From positions 20,313,695 through 20,377,694 of the forward strand of contig CM119270.1 of NCBI GenBank assembly GCA_051294375.1: a DNA stretch of 64,000 nt. Reading direction: 5' to 3'. Under the pieces are notes generated by a model. That model was not told where the DNA came from and did no database searches. It was given only the letters and a program-made list of their open reading frames with translations. Source of the DNA: Paraspadella gotoi. Its lineage: Eukaryota > Chaetognatha. Shown one piece after another: positions 1 through 11,699 of this stretch (positions within the stretch are counted from its first letter, which is position 1; every line of letters begins with the position of its first letter). Made by a program: the position numbers and the translations under genes.

Positions 1-190
1 ATTCTTTAATCCTCTCCCTCTCTATTCTCCTAATACTCTCCTTCTCTATTCTCCTAATTTCTCCATCTTCTAATTTCTGGGCTAATCTCTCCTCTTCTAT
101 TCTCCTAATCTTCCCCCTCTCTATATTTTCCTTAAACTCTTCTTCTTGCTATTCTATTTAATCTCTCCCTCTCTAGTTTCTTTTCGAATT
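1..190 (+). repeat. Pyrimidine minisatellite, about 24-bp unit
   Basis: About seven diverged copies of a unit near ATTCTCCTAAT plus CTCTCCCTCTCT. Spacing varies from 22 to 50 bp. The same unit returns at 1,400-1,610. Confidence 0.6.
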
Positions 191-970
191 CGCTCTACCC
201 TCTCATTTGCAGCTATAAGCGTGTCCGTCCGTCCTTCCGTCTGTCTGTCCCAATGAGGCGGGTCCAGGGAGCGACTTTGCAAAATGAGCCAGCGCGGGAG
301 TCTGTAGTAATTCTATAATTGAAGCGGTCGGGCTAAGCACGTGTATAAAGATTGGGATAGGGACCTGTGTTTGCAAGTGCCAATGGAGTAGTGTCCCAAA
401 TACAGTTGCCAAGGCAAAGTGTCAAAGTGCAGTGCTAGACAGTTTAGGAAGTCAGGTGATGACAAAGTTCCGTAAGACTGTGTAATCCAATTGCAGTTTG
501 CAAAAGGCAGAGCCCACAGTTGCCATAGGTTTGCCAAAGCAGGAAAAGGGTAAAGTTGGGGTGTCAAAGCTAAGGCCAATTGCTCTGAGTGCCAAGGCAG
601 AGGAAAAGGTATATGCAAGGATGAACAAAGCTAAGGCCAATTTTGCAAAAAACCAGGGACAGATGCCAATTATTATTTGCCAATGAGAATGACGAGACGC
701 AGATTACATTGCAAGTACAACATTTTTTTTAAACTTTCAAAAATGTTCAGAGTTTAAAAATTGCACGCTCGTTTTTCAAAACCTTTTTCCTTTCTTGTGT
801 TTTATTCTACTGATTCTCCTGATTTCCAATTCTACCTGATTCCTTGATCTCATTTTCCTGTTTCTTCTGCTTCTTCCTGATACCTTTCCTGATAATTCTC
901 CTCAAGTTCTCCAGTTTCCTGTTCTCCCTCTCAACCTTTTAAAAAGCTTAACTAACTTGAAAAAGATAAT
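190..970. other. No gene seen
   Basis: Unique sequence. GCTAAGGCCAATT occurs twice (about 568 and 629). From 800 the sequence becomes a loose CTGATTC/TTCCTGAT pyrimidine repeat. Confidence 0.4.
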
Positions 971-1047
971 AAGGTGGCGGAACAAATTTCTACTATGAGG
1001 GAAATTGACCTTTTCTCCTTTTGTTTACCAAACAATCTCCGAAAAAT

Positions 1048-1145
1048 CATGTTACTCTCTCTCATCTCTCTCTCTCATCTCTCTCTCTCTCTCTCTCCTT
1101 CTCTCGTCTCTCTCTCTCTCTTCTCTCTCTCTCCTCTCATCATCT
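1048..1145 (+). repeat. Imperfect (CT)n microsatellite
   Basis: CT dinucleotides with TCAT and TTC interruptions. It is one of many such tracts in the window. Confidence 0.8.
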
Positions 1146-1399
1146 CCCGCGTACTCGTTCGCACTCGAGGGCTGCTGTTTACAAATCCAAACCACGGAAA
1201 GAGAAGAGATAGAAAAAGTAAAAAAAATGACGAGAGAGATGATGAACGTGACGTCATGATGAGAGAGAGAGGAGAGACGGAGAATGAGGAGAAGAGATAG
1301 GATCAAATTACTGAGTTTTTTCGAGTAGTTTTTTCATTAATTTACGTAGAGTAAATAATATTTATACCATAAAATTCTCTACCATCTCAAGTATTCCTT

Positions 1400-1900
1400 C
1401 CTTTAATAAAGTCTATTTCCATTCTACAATATCTCTTGTAAATCTCTACCCTCTGCTTAGATTCTCCTCTTATCTTTCACACCCTCTCTATATTCCAGTA
1501 AATACTCTTCCTCTCTATTCTTTTTAATCTCTGCCCTCTCTATTCTTTATAATCTCTCCTCTTCTATTCTCCTAATTTCTCCCTCTCTATTCTGTAAATG
1601 CTCAACGAATACCTTTCTTCTATTACTCCAATAGAATACTCTCCTATCATTCATTCTAAACTAACTTTCATACCCTCCTCTTAGTACCGTTTCATACTAC
1701 ACTGATATCTCTCCATCTACCTATTTTTTTAACTCTCTCTTACACTACTCTAAATTCTTTTAAATCTTCAATTTGCCTCTTTTATACTACCTATATAGTG
1801 CTCTCCCTTCTCTTATCTTTTAACTCTCCTCACCCTCTCTTAATTCTTACCATATTAATACTCTCTCCTTTCGTTTTCTACCTAAAACTCCTCGCTCTCT
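1400..1900 (+). repeat. Second block of the pyrimidine minisatellite
   Basis: CCTCTCTATTCT and TAATCTCTCC words recur about every 24-30 bp to 1,610 and fade out towards 1,900. This matches the unit at 1-190. Confidence 0.5.
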
Positions 1901-4070
1901 TTCCACCACCTACTAGGTATCTCGTGCTCCTCGTTTTTGCCCAAGAATAAGGACTTCGATTTCGTTCGCTTGTTGATTTTTGTACGCGATTTCTTCGTAC
2001 TCATCTCATAGTGTATCGAGACAACGAGGTGAAGTGAGACAAACGACGCTCGAGTGTACTGACAACGAGTGAAGAGAGTGGGGCTTGACAGCCAGCGTAA
2101 GACAGATCTGTGAAGCGTTCTCGGTTTTCTCGGAGTTGTAGTTTTAAATGTGCATGTTATGTCTCATCTTGGCACGCACCATTAACGCGATCGGCGGTGA
2201 CGTCAATACGGAATCGCTCATATACGACAAGAGAAGAGAGGAGAGAGAGAAGGAGAGAGGAGGAAGGGAAAAAACCATGACAGCGGTCAACAACCGACCA
2301 ACGGAAGCAAAACACCTCTCGAGTTCTTTATCCTCTCACTTGAGCTCACCTCTACTCTCCGCCCTGCTGTCTGCTTAAACGATTCTCCCTTAAGTAACCT
2401 CCTTGGGCTTACACCTTACATATACAGCGGGTCTCATTAAACTGTGGCGCTCTGTAACTCGCAAGCGCGAAGTAGTGTCGTTATTTCACTCTACACTCTA
2501 GTGTTTGATTTATCGATTGTAATTAGACGGGAGGTGTGCCATAACCAATTGCTCCACAACGTTACTTCGATATAAGTCTATATTTTACATGATATAGTAT
2601 CAATGGCAACCACAAATCGCGTTCGCTCGTCCTCACTGGCAAACGAAACTGGCCTTCGTTTTTCTCTGCTATATAAAGATAAAATAAAAGCATAGGCGCA
2701 GCCATCCCATGTGGGATGAACGCCTCTATCTTCCGCCTTCTTTCCTTTCTAAGAATTTGCCTTTCCTATCGCTCTCTTTTTTTCCTCGACGCTTTTGTGA
2801 AGCTCTATTAACGCGGCTACGAAGTGAAAATAGATCGTCTCTTTTTCTTCAGCCAATCAAGAAGTTAAAACGTTACTATTTCTAATCTTGCAAGGATGCG
2901 GTCTGACATTACGCAGCCCAAGTTTTTTTATGTTATTCAGAAGAAATAGTAATTTGTCCACATTAAAGTTTTAAAATTTATATTACTTTTACATATAATC
3001 AATAATTTTACATCGATTATATAATACATTTATTTAGACGTTGAAAATAGATTTCATTTTTCCGGAAAAAACTTTAAGGATCCATGGAACTATAAACTTC
3101 GCCGGCGTCCTCGAATGACGATCTCCTTATTGTCGTGATCGAGTATATCTCTATGATATTCTACTGTACTTTGTGTTTCCTCGGTGACTTAGTCTATGAT
3201 ATCTCTATGTGATATCTCTATTCGCCAAAGACATTTTCTCCTCTTTCCTTTTTCGGATTCGCGACGACTCTAGCTATCTCTCTATTCGTAGTGTCGCTTG
3301 TTAGACGAATATGCCATTTCCGTACGGCATTTTGTGGGAACAGCGATTTTGCGCGCACTCCCCACTCACTATAATTTCTCTGTTGGTGCATCTCATCAAT
3401 AACGTAACGCCACTTAGTATATGTAATATGCACGCTCTCAGTAATGTGGCTCAGATTCAGTACGCGCAGTTAGGTAACCGGTACTGCTACACTCCGTAGA
3501 ATTACGCAATTCAGCTTAGAGCCATTTGGAAGAGCTGTGGGAAGAGCCATTGGATAGAGCTTGGAAGCTCTTTCCACACGCTACATCACATTAAACTAAG
3601 CCATTCTATTCTACATTCTAATTCCTACTATTCTTAATTACATTTTCTCAGTTAACTTCAATCAATTACCTCTTATTGGTCCCAGCGCGCAATCTCTTCA
3701 AAAATAAAAAGTTGCCCTTTCTTTTCTTACTATCAATCAGTGACCTTACAATATTGTTAACCAATGGCACAGAGAGATTCCTCTTCTTTTCTAAATATTC
3801 TGAGAATTCAACTCCTCTCATTCCTTTAACTATTCATTTTGCGTTAGAACTTTTCCACCATCACTCGAGAGTTCAACGCATACACTTATCACACACATCT
3901 ATTAAAGTTGAGACAAAACTCACATGAACGTTTGATTCAGATATTCTACGACAGATTACATTGTGTCTTCTTTGATATCTAAATTTCATTTCTTAACATA
4001 TATCCTTATTTCCTAATAATGACACTTTCCTCCTCTTTTCTGTTTATTTTTCCATAAAAAAACTGCTCTC
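1900..4070. other. Unique AT-rich sequence without a recognisable gene
   Basis: Apart from the TATA-like site near 2,669, I see only short frames without domain resemblance. CpG-containing words are frequent at 1,930-2,230 and 3,090-3,350. Confidence 0.4.
2666..2705 (+). promoter_or_regulatory. Possible TATA-type core promoter
   Basis: CTATATAAAG at about 2,669-2,678 is a good TATA box and a start would fall near 2,700. The upstream 60 bp is CpG-rich. No gene was recognised downstream, so this rests on the motif alone. Confidence 0.15.
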
Positions 4071-4074
4071 GCTC

Positions 4075-4570
4075 ACGAAAGTGACGACACCACACCTTAC
4101 CGCCGTCTCACGGTCGCCCATTCTCGCGGCAAACAGCAACATGAGGACAGACGGCGCGGTCTTCGCAACGCGTGTTCTCTGCACCTCGCTCCTTTCCTCT
4201 CGCCGTCCGTCTTTCCGTCGTTCTCTTCGCCTCGCCTCCGCACGTCGCCTCTGCTCCCGCCGCCTCTTCGCCTCCTGCCTTCGTTCTACTCCTTGAGTTC
4301 TCTCTCGATTCTTCTTCACATTATGCTCTCGTACTGGTCTCTCTAACTTCATCTTCTCTGCCTCTTCCTTAATATCACTCTCTCCCTATCGTGAGATGGC
4401 TCCGCACGTTGCGCTCAGTATCTCGACGACACGGCGCTCAGGCCGGTGTGATTCGACGCAGCTTGCAAGCGCCGCCTATGGCCCGCTGCTTCCCTATGGC
4501 ACCTTGCCCGTACCCTTCGCTCTCTCTGCCTCAGACTGTCGACTCACCTTTGCCGCAATCATTTCCATTA
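4075..4570. promoter_or_regulatory. CpG-rich patch, gene start possible
   Basis: The base composition rises sharply: TCGC, CGTC and CGCC words fill 4,080-4,300 and 4,390-4,480. Frames are open on both strands for 60-100 codons, but they encode Arg/Ser-rich low-complexity sequence and no recognisable domain. A promoter or 5'UTR is the simplest reading. Confidence 0.25.
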
Positions 4571-4589
4571 TTCTAGATGCATTGTGACA

Positions 4590-5900
4590 CGATACAGAAC
4601 TCGTGCAAATAATAATCAGGAGCCCGACAAGCACTTGGAGGTAGTCTCTTTGTGAATACAAAAGCCTCACCCATAAGTCCATCACCATAAGGCCATTTTC
4701 AGCTGAAACCAATAGTGAACCTTAACTTCCTTAATTCACATATTGGCGTCCAACTTCATCTTAATTCTTTATTAATCAGCCTTTTCAGGTCACCATATCT
4801 ACTTCACCTTTACCGTTCGGGTGTACTTGTGATAATTTTTTACTTTTTATTCTCGTATTTTCTCTCTCTTGTGGTTTTTTCTCTCTCCTAATTTTCGCTG
4901 AAAGTCGCTCGAATTTTTACCTTTAAACTATTTTCGAACTTCTATTTAAAAACTCGAAATTAAAACAAATAAATTATTTCTATACAAGCTAAGTAAAGAA
5001 AATGAAACGATTAATTTTTTTTTTCACCCAAAATTAGTGAAGTGAGACTGTTTTATTTTTAAGTGTCTTAATCAGATGAAAAGACGCCATAGGTTTTTTT
5101 TAAACTTAGGTATGATAATTTTTTGTGAATAAAACAATAAAAAGTATTTGTTTTTACAGTAAACTCAAGAAAAACACTCAAAACGTTAGGAAAACGAATG
5201 TGTGTAAAGAATGGAAAGAAGGCAAAATAATAAAAAATAATATAAAAAATTATTTCAATAAATAATATGTACATTTGTAACTTACTGAATTTAATTTCCT
5301 TCAAAGTTGTTTAAGGAAAAACACCTCACAAGCCATGTTTTCGTGATGTGTAAAAATTTTTTCTCTTTTTTCTGCTTGTTCAATATGTGAATGAAATAAA
5401 ACAACAGAGCGTACGCTAAGCCGAGGAATAGGGCGCAGACAGTCCACACTCTAGGCTTGTTTCTAGGTAGCCTCGGTAAGGGCTTCTTAGAGGAGTCGAC
5501 CCAGTATTTTGGTTCAGAATGTTTTTACACAACCGAATAATTCTTCGTTCTCGGTTCATGTCGCCGTACCACTACCGTCTCATATAATAATGGTGTGTTG
5601 GCCTGATTGGCTTCATCTCCTCTGCGTCTTTACTTTCTCAAATCAATAAATCCTGTTCTCCTGTGGAATTTGCGAGGTGAATTTGTATATCACTCTGAAC
5701 TGGTTTTGAATTCTCGAGTCGTCTGCATTTTTAATGTCAATAAAATATTTTTAAATCAAGTTGAAATTTCTCGAATCTTCGTCAAGTTCAGTCAAAATAA
5801 ATAACAAAAGACTATTTAAGATTATAAGTGACAGAGGCAGCCTAAAGACAATATATTTAGTATATTTTTTCCCTCTGTTTTACACAAACTTATTCCTCTT
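4590..5900. other. No gene seen
   Basis: AT-rich unique DNA. A somewhat GC-richer piece lies at 5,400-5,600, but no splice-bounded coding frame was recognised. Confidence 0.4.
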
Positions 5901-5953
5901 CTCTTCATCCCCCCATTTCCCCCCCCACCCCTCCCCCCTCCACCGAACCCCAG

Positions 5954-6225
5954 GGAACATCACCTCACACCCTTCGCCTCCAAATCGTTCGACCGATTTC
6001 AGACGTTCATCATCAACGTCACCTTTTCAGACCGGACAAGTGGGCGTGTCGACTTCCGAGGACCGCTTCACGCGGAGACGCGTCGTCCGCTCGTGCGATT
6101 CTCTGAATCCCGCGGCGTTTCTCATGAACGCCACTGGGGCGAAAGACGGCCACCGGCGAGCCACCGGAGGGGAGTACACCGTCAGGGAGTCGCTTTGTGT
6201 CGAACTGTTATGGCCTCACCAATAG
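5954..6225 (+). CDS. Candidate terminal coding exon, product not recognised
   Basis: The open frame from 5,761 becomes GC-rich and coding-like after a strong acceptor, a C-rich tract ending CCGAACCCCAG at 5,953. It then encodes about 90 residues including TGQVGVSTSEDRF and AAFLMNATGAKDGHRRATGG, and stops with TAG at 6,223-6,225. Third positions are mostly G or C, unlike the flanks. An AATAAA signal lies near 6,545. I recognise no family. The start at 5,761 is AT-rich and not credible as coding, so only the part after the acceptor is proposed. It could instead be a CpG-rich non-coding patch; no upstream exon was identified. Confidence 0.25.
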
Positions 6226-9200
6226 GCGGAACCAGATTTCCTGTTATAATGTTTGTTTTTTTCATTGCACGCGTTGACAGGAACAAGAGAAGAATCTCTG
6301 GCGTTCTATGCGTTGCTATTGTGATTTAATATTTGTGCTCAACCTAAGTATTATTGTCCTCCGACGCTGTTTTGGGTGAGTTTTTAATGTATTGCGAAAT
6401 GAGTAACGAAACAAAGAAAAAAAAATTGAATAAGTCCTGGAGGTAAGGGGTTAATTTGCCTTTATGTTGAGTCATGCTAAATATGAGAGGGAAATACGTT
6501 GAAGGGTATGCTGTTGGGCGTGTTTTTTTTTTTTTTTTTTCATTGAAATAAAGTAATATAATGACTCTTTGTATTTTCATAGAATATTTATATTCTGTAT
6601 ATGCGAAAAGATTTAGGCTTAATTTCGGTGGTTGTGGTCGGCGTGGGCTAAATGATACAAAATATGAGACGGATTAGCTTTCAGTTTAATGTATTAAGTT
6701 TGGTATAAAATATGAAATTTAAAACTTGAAGGATACCTGAGATTAGTGTTTCCAAGACTATTTAACTTTATGTTTTGACAAAAAAGTTCGATTATAATAT
6801 TGTACAACTCCCAATTATTCTCATGGTGCTGCAAATACTTCGAATATCTCTCTCACACATTGTTCATCTTCGTTTATCTCAATCTCTCTTTTCTCTTCTC
6901 TCTCTCTACATATATCATCGGCACAACTGAGGACTTATAGCGAAGTCTCCTGTCACTCTTTATTTCGTTAATTACTTGCATCGCTCCACATCTCGTCTCC
7001 TCTCTCTCTACCGCGGCTGAAGTAAAAGGATTTCAAGGTATTTTATTCATGAAAAAACGAGGAGCTTATTTAAATTAATGAAACGTTCGGTGTTTAAATA
7101 AATATCTCACAAAATAAATTATAACTTAAACATGATAAAAAACGTTCATCATTTAGAATATGTAAAATAATAAAAGGGGTAGGACTTTCGGTTTTACACG
7201 GAACGTTGTGTGAGAAATAACGGCTACGCGGAAGTCGAAGTCCCAACTTATTTTCTCTTTCTCTCTGGTTTTCATTCCAACGGGATGATATCGTGATTCG
7301 ATACAAATGGACAAAAGAATGAACTCTGACGAGTCTAACAATTAATTTTATTCTCAATATGGCTGTGTGAATATCTGTCCGCGTTGAGAAAAATATGGAT
7401 ACGAATCGAAAATGTGGGTAGTTAGAATTGTTCATCACCGAGGTCGCATTTATCAAAACGATGACCCAGGGACGGTTTTGCTGCAGGAGGTTTCTTTCTC
7501 TCTCAGAAAATAACCTCCAAGAAAAAACTTTACTTCCTCGCCCAAATAATATAAATACTTTTCCGTATTTATTTTGTATTTCACAATGTCGGAATATACG
7601 TATTAGATCGTAACGGTAATAATATAAAGTTCCGCAAATGATATGTGGTGTAAAAAAAATAAAGAAATTAAAAGAATTTAACGACGTGGTGTTTATAAAA
7701 AAATATACTGCCAATTTGATTTAAAGGTCTTAAACTCTCTCAGGTGGTGAGCAAAAATATAAAAAAATTAAAATTAAGCGCGCACACAAAAAAAATATAT
7801 ATAAAATATTAGATATTATAATAAATAACATAGAGAACGAAAAAGTTAATAACAGAGCTAAGGTATCTGGTTTCCTGTAAAAGAGAAATAATCATTTATA
7901 TCGTTCGACGCGTGCGAAATTTCTAACCTTTTACTGACTTTCTTTAATTTAACTCGCGCCATGGCCACTTTACCTCGTTATATCTTCTCTTCATTAGTGT
8001 GGCGTGGCCTCGGTGCGAATCATTTAACCTTTCTCGGTTCATTTAATCCATGCAGGATGTAAAACTATACTCCAGCACGCGCACGATATCGCGACTGCTT
8101 AAACCTGCAACTCATAGCGAAACTACGTGTCCATACTTGGGCGAAACACAACCATCGACGTTATCGAAACTCTCATCGCGATCTCGCACGCTCTCTCGAA
8201 TTATGTGGAACCAACGACGAACAACGTACGAACGACGGACGCTTGAGAAATCTTTCTTAAAAAACTCCTTTATTCAAACTTTTATTTCAATGACTTAAGT
8301 TTTATTTTCTTTGTTATGTTTTAAAAATTCACATTAAAAGTCAAAATCCTATTCTTTATTTTCACGTAATAAACTATGCTTACATATATGTTAGTTTCTA
8401 AACTATTAATTGTGTCACTCTGTGGATAAACCAATCTTACGATAAATACATCTTTATACTTATCTGAGACTCGTACTTTAAATCTCCAAAGTCAATCAAA
8501 AACATCATACATTAGATTTGTCTTCTTCTCATTCTTTTTTCTCATTCCGAGCCCTCTGCCCTAACTTCTGTTTTAAAACCCCTCTTACCTCTATACTGCC
8601 TGTAAACTGCACTGTCCCCCCGACAAGTGTTCGTTTCGCTTGAGAAATCCGAACTTAGAAACGTTTACATTCCGCCTTCATCTCTGCACTATTAACATTT
8701 ACTAAAAATACTATAGTTAACACGCTCACAACAGCCGCAAACTGGTCATATCAAAGGCGCCCGACGAAGGCAGCTACCCTAACCCACAGGTCAAGGCGCC
8801 CACAATAAGCTCCCCCCCATAAAATATAAAAAGCGGTGTTCCATGAGTGTGAAGGAATCCGATTATTCTTTCTACTCTTCGACCTCTGCTCCAGAACCCC
8901 GCGATTTGTTACATTCGTCTTAACCCTCAATAAAGCTGGAGGGACAGTTCTTAGTATGTTTTTCTTTCTTTTTAATGTTCTTTTTTTTTATAACAAAAAT
9001 AAAAGTCTGGTGTGCAAATCCGCCTGGCGTAATTTCATTTTTCAAATCCTCTTAAGTCAGTTTCTTGGCTCTATTAACTAATTGATCTGATATATTAAAC
9101 CTTCTCATATCATTCTTTCTGCTCTCCAGTAACTCAATTTTATCGCGCATCATTCTCTTGTTTAACCATTTTCGACATTTTTCTGCTCCGTTCTCCCGCT

Positions 9201-10190
9201 CCCTCCACGTATGTGCAGCACTTTTCATTCACCCTCTCGTGTCTCATTTAGTCAGACCATTATATTATCATATTACCTTATACCTCGCACTCATATATTT
9301 CTCCCCGTTCTCTCCCGCCCCATCAATTGGCCTTCCCCTATACCTCTGTTTTTTCAAATCATGTCGCTTTTAGTTTTTCCTTTACTCCTATCCTTTCTTT
9401 ATTACTGATCATCCCATCATACCAACTGAACGATAGTGGCATATACTTCTTTTAAAAAGGCTTGTCCTATTTTTTGTACACCTTTTTCCTAGCAAATGAT
9501 CTTTCTTCACAGCTGTGAACACAGTGTTTAACACCTTTCCCCCACCTCATATTACCAAATTATAGAGAGGATATATCTTTCTTTGCGCACATCGCATTTT
9601 TGACAAACTCATCCCGATAATATCAAAATAATCCCCCCGATTATATATTTTATATTCTTGCCGATTTACCTTAATATATATTATAATATTCTTAGCCATA
9701 AAATTTTCCGACATTTTTATTTTTCACTCTAATTTTCTCTCTCAATGTGGTTCTCATCTCTTCTCTTCATTGTTCGACAGTTTCATATCACCCCACCATT
9801 GGCCATATATAAACCACTCGACCCCCCTTTTTCTGTCCTATTTTATTTTAACCATTATTCTCGAAACAATCTTATACTCTGCCTCCTCTACCTTTCTCAC
9901 TAGTCCAACCTACACTTTTCTTGCTTATGCGGAACACTGTCCTCTCTGATTATTATAACTAACTTCGCCTTGCGCTCACTTTCGTAACTCCGCCAGGTTC
10001 CCGCAACTAGTCCTAACACCAATCTCTCGCTCATTCGTTCCATATTCGCTACATTTATATCCTTTATTTCCTATTAATTGTTCTGCCACCCTTCTCGAAA
10101 TTCTTCTCTCTATACTCGGTGGTTGCTTTACTCGATTGTTTTTTAGTTGCTACATCGTACTTAATTAAAAAAATCTTTCCATCGCTCAGT
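6226..10190. other. No recognisable gene
   Basis: Largely AT-rich. The first 330 bp could be 3'UTR of the candidate exon at 5,954, with AATAAA near 6,545. The minus strand has a 206-codon open frame at 7,094-7,714, the longest gap-free frame here. Its product is Ile/Phe/Arg-rich, has no recognised domain and no coding-like codon use, so I do not call it. Confidence 0.35.
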
Positions 10191-10199
10191 CGTACCTAT

Positions 10200-10300
10200 G
10201 TACGTGTTTACTCTTCTATCTCTCTCTTCTCTCTCTTCCGTCTCATCTCTCGCTCTCTCCTCTCTCTCTCTCTCACTAATTTCTCCCTCCACTCCATACT
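10200..10300 (+). repeat. Imperfect (CT)n tract
   Basis: CT-rich run with GTC and TCG interruptions. Confidence 0.7.
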
Positions 10301-10769
10301 CTCATTTCCTTCTACTGTTCCTGATCCTTATGTCACGCCATTATTTCATCTATTTTATTGTTCAAACTATCTGACTTCGCTTTAACTCTAGAGCTATATT
10401 ACGGCTTGTCACTGACACCCACCATCAGTTTCTGCATCAATTCTCTCACCACCAAGTGTGCGATCAACCGACATCACTGTTATACTATCATCTCAGCAGA
10501 CATAGCAGTTGACGGGCTTAATTGTCGGAAGCAGTGAGGGTCCGAGAGGATTCTAACCTCCCATGTATTCGATCATCATCCAATCTTAGTCCCATCCATC
10601 ACGATTCATCATTCTTCATAAGTCATCTCATGTCGCTATCAGATCATATCCATCCTTTATCGAGATATTCTCAATCAAAGGTGCGGTGATCTGTGCTCAA
10701 GTCGCTATAGATACCGAGAGATTCTTATGCGCCTCTCTTTACGAAAATGGGTCTTAAAGCGTGACTTCG

Positions 10770-11070
10770 AGCGTAGATAAGAGAATGAGAGAGAGAGAGG
10801 AGCGTGGGAGAAAAGAGGCAAGGAGAGAGTGAGAAACGGGGAAGACTGATTGATTGTGAGAGGAATTTGGAGGAGGTGAACAATGAACAAAACGGAGAGA
10901 TCGGAGTGTGAGGTAGGAGATTGGGAGAGGATTTTGGAATTGTCAGAGAGGAGAGAAGAACTGAGAGAGGATGATAGAGAGTGTGATGCGAGAGTGATGA
11001 TACGAGATTGAGAGAGACAGAGGAGACAGAGAGAGAGAGATGAGGACCAGGGTCCATTGGACTGCAAGGC
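10770..11070 (+). repeat. GA-rich tract
   Basis: GAGAGA and GGAGAG words over 300 bp. The open frames on the minus strand are Ser/Leu/Pro low-complexity translations of this tract. Confidence 0.7.
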
Positions 11071-11472
11071 GAGTTTCGAAGAAGCCGGGAGACTCGAGGG
11101 AATTCGAATCATCTCTGACTCGGTCTCTCAGGACTATCTCGTCTGATCTCCCCCTCCTGACTGTATTACTCTCTCTGGTCGCCTCTGATAGTCTTGTTAT
11201 CGACTAGACTCTCTTCGCTCTCTCTTTCTTTCTCATCGCAAGCTTATCAGAGATCTGTATCACTCGAAGGGATACCCTTAATTACGACGACTCTCTTCAC
11301 TCAGAGAGAAATCCAAAAGATGTGGACCTGGGACATCGAGAAGAGAGAGAGAATATGTTGTTTTATATTTTTCATTTGTTCATCGGCTCAATGCTTCCTT
11401 TTGTCGGGAGATTCTCTTTTTGTTTTCTTCATAATTTATGAATGAAAAAGAATTCACGCGTGACCTACTCAC

Positions 11473-11667
11473 GTTGATCATCTTCCAGTCACCTAGGTGG
11501 GTGACAATCAATCCTAAGTTGACGTGAACGGGCGGCTGCTCTAGCCACGAATCTTCTCCAAATTCTCTCGCTTTTCTCGACTTCACGTCGTTTTCAGTCG
11601 TCCCGAGGTTATATTCACGAGACAGTAGAATGTGAATCACCAAGTAAAAGTGAGCGTGAGAACACAT
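11473..11667 (-). CDS. Candidate internal exon, possibly of a Cys-loop ligand-gated channel
   Basis: On the minus strand an open frame runs into a very strong donor, ATCAAC/GTGAGT, with the last exon base at 11,473. The end of the exon reads EDSWLEQPPVHVNLGLIV and then THLGDWKMIN. The pattern P-V-x-V-x-L-x-L followed by D-x-K-M is reminiscent of early extracellular beta strands in Cys-loop receptor subunits such as arthropod glutamate-gated chloride channels; this is from memory of the family and is weak. Codon use is mixed. No clear acceptor was found, so the upstream limit is only the open frame. Downstream exons expected at lower coordinates were not seen before the GA-rich tract at 10,770-11,070. 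Confidence 0.3.
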
Positions 11668-11699
11668 AAACGGATGGTTGCCGTTTTTTCTCGTCTATA

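Noticed and set aside
7094-7714. 206-codon open frame on the minus strand
   Set aside because: It is AT-rich with no domain, no signal of codon bias and no start context. A frame of this length can arise by chance in 64 kb.
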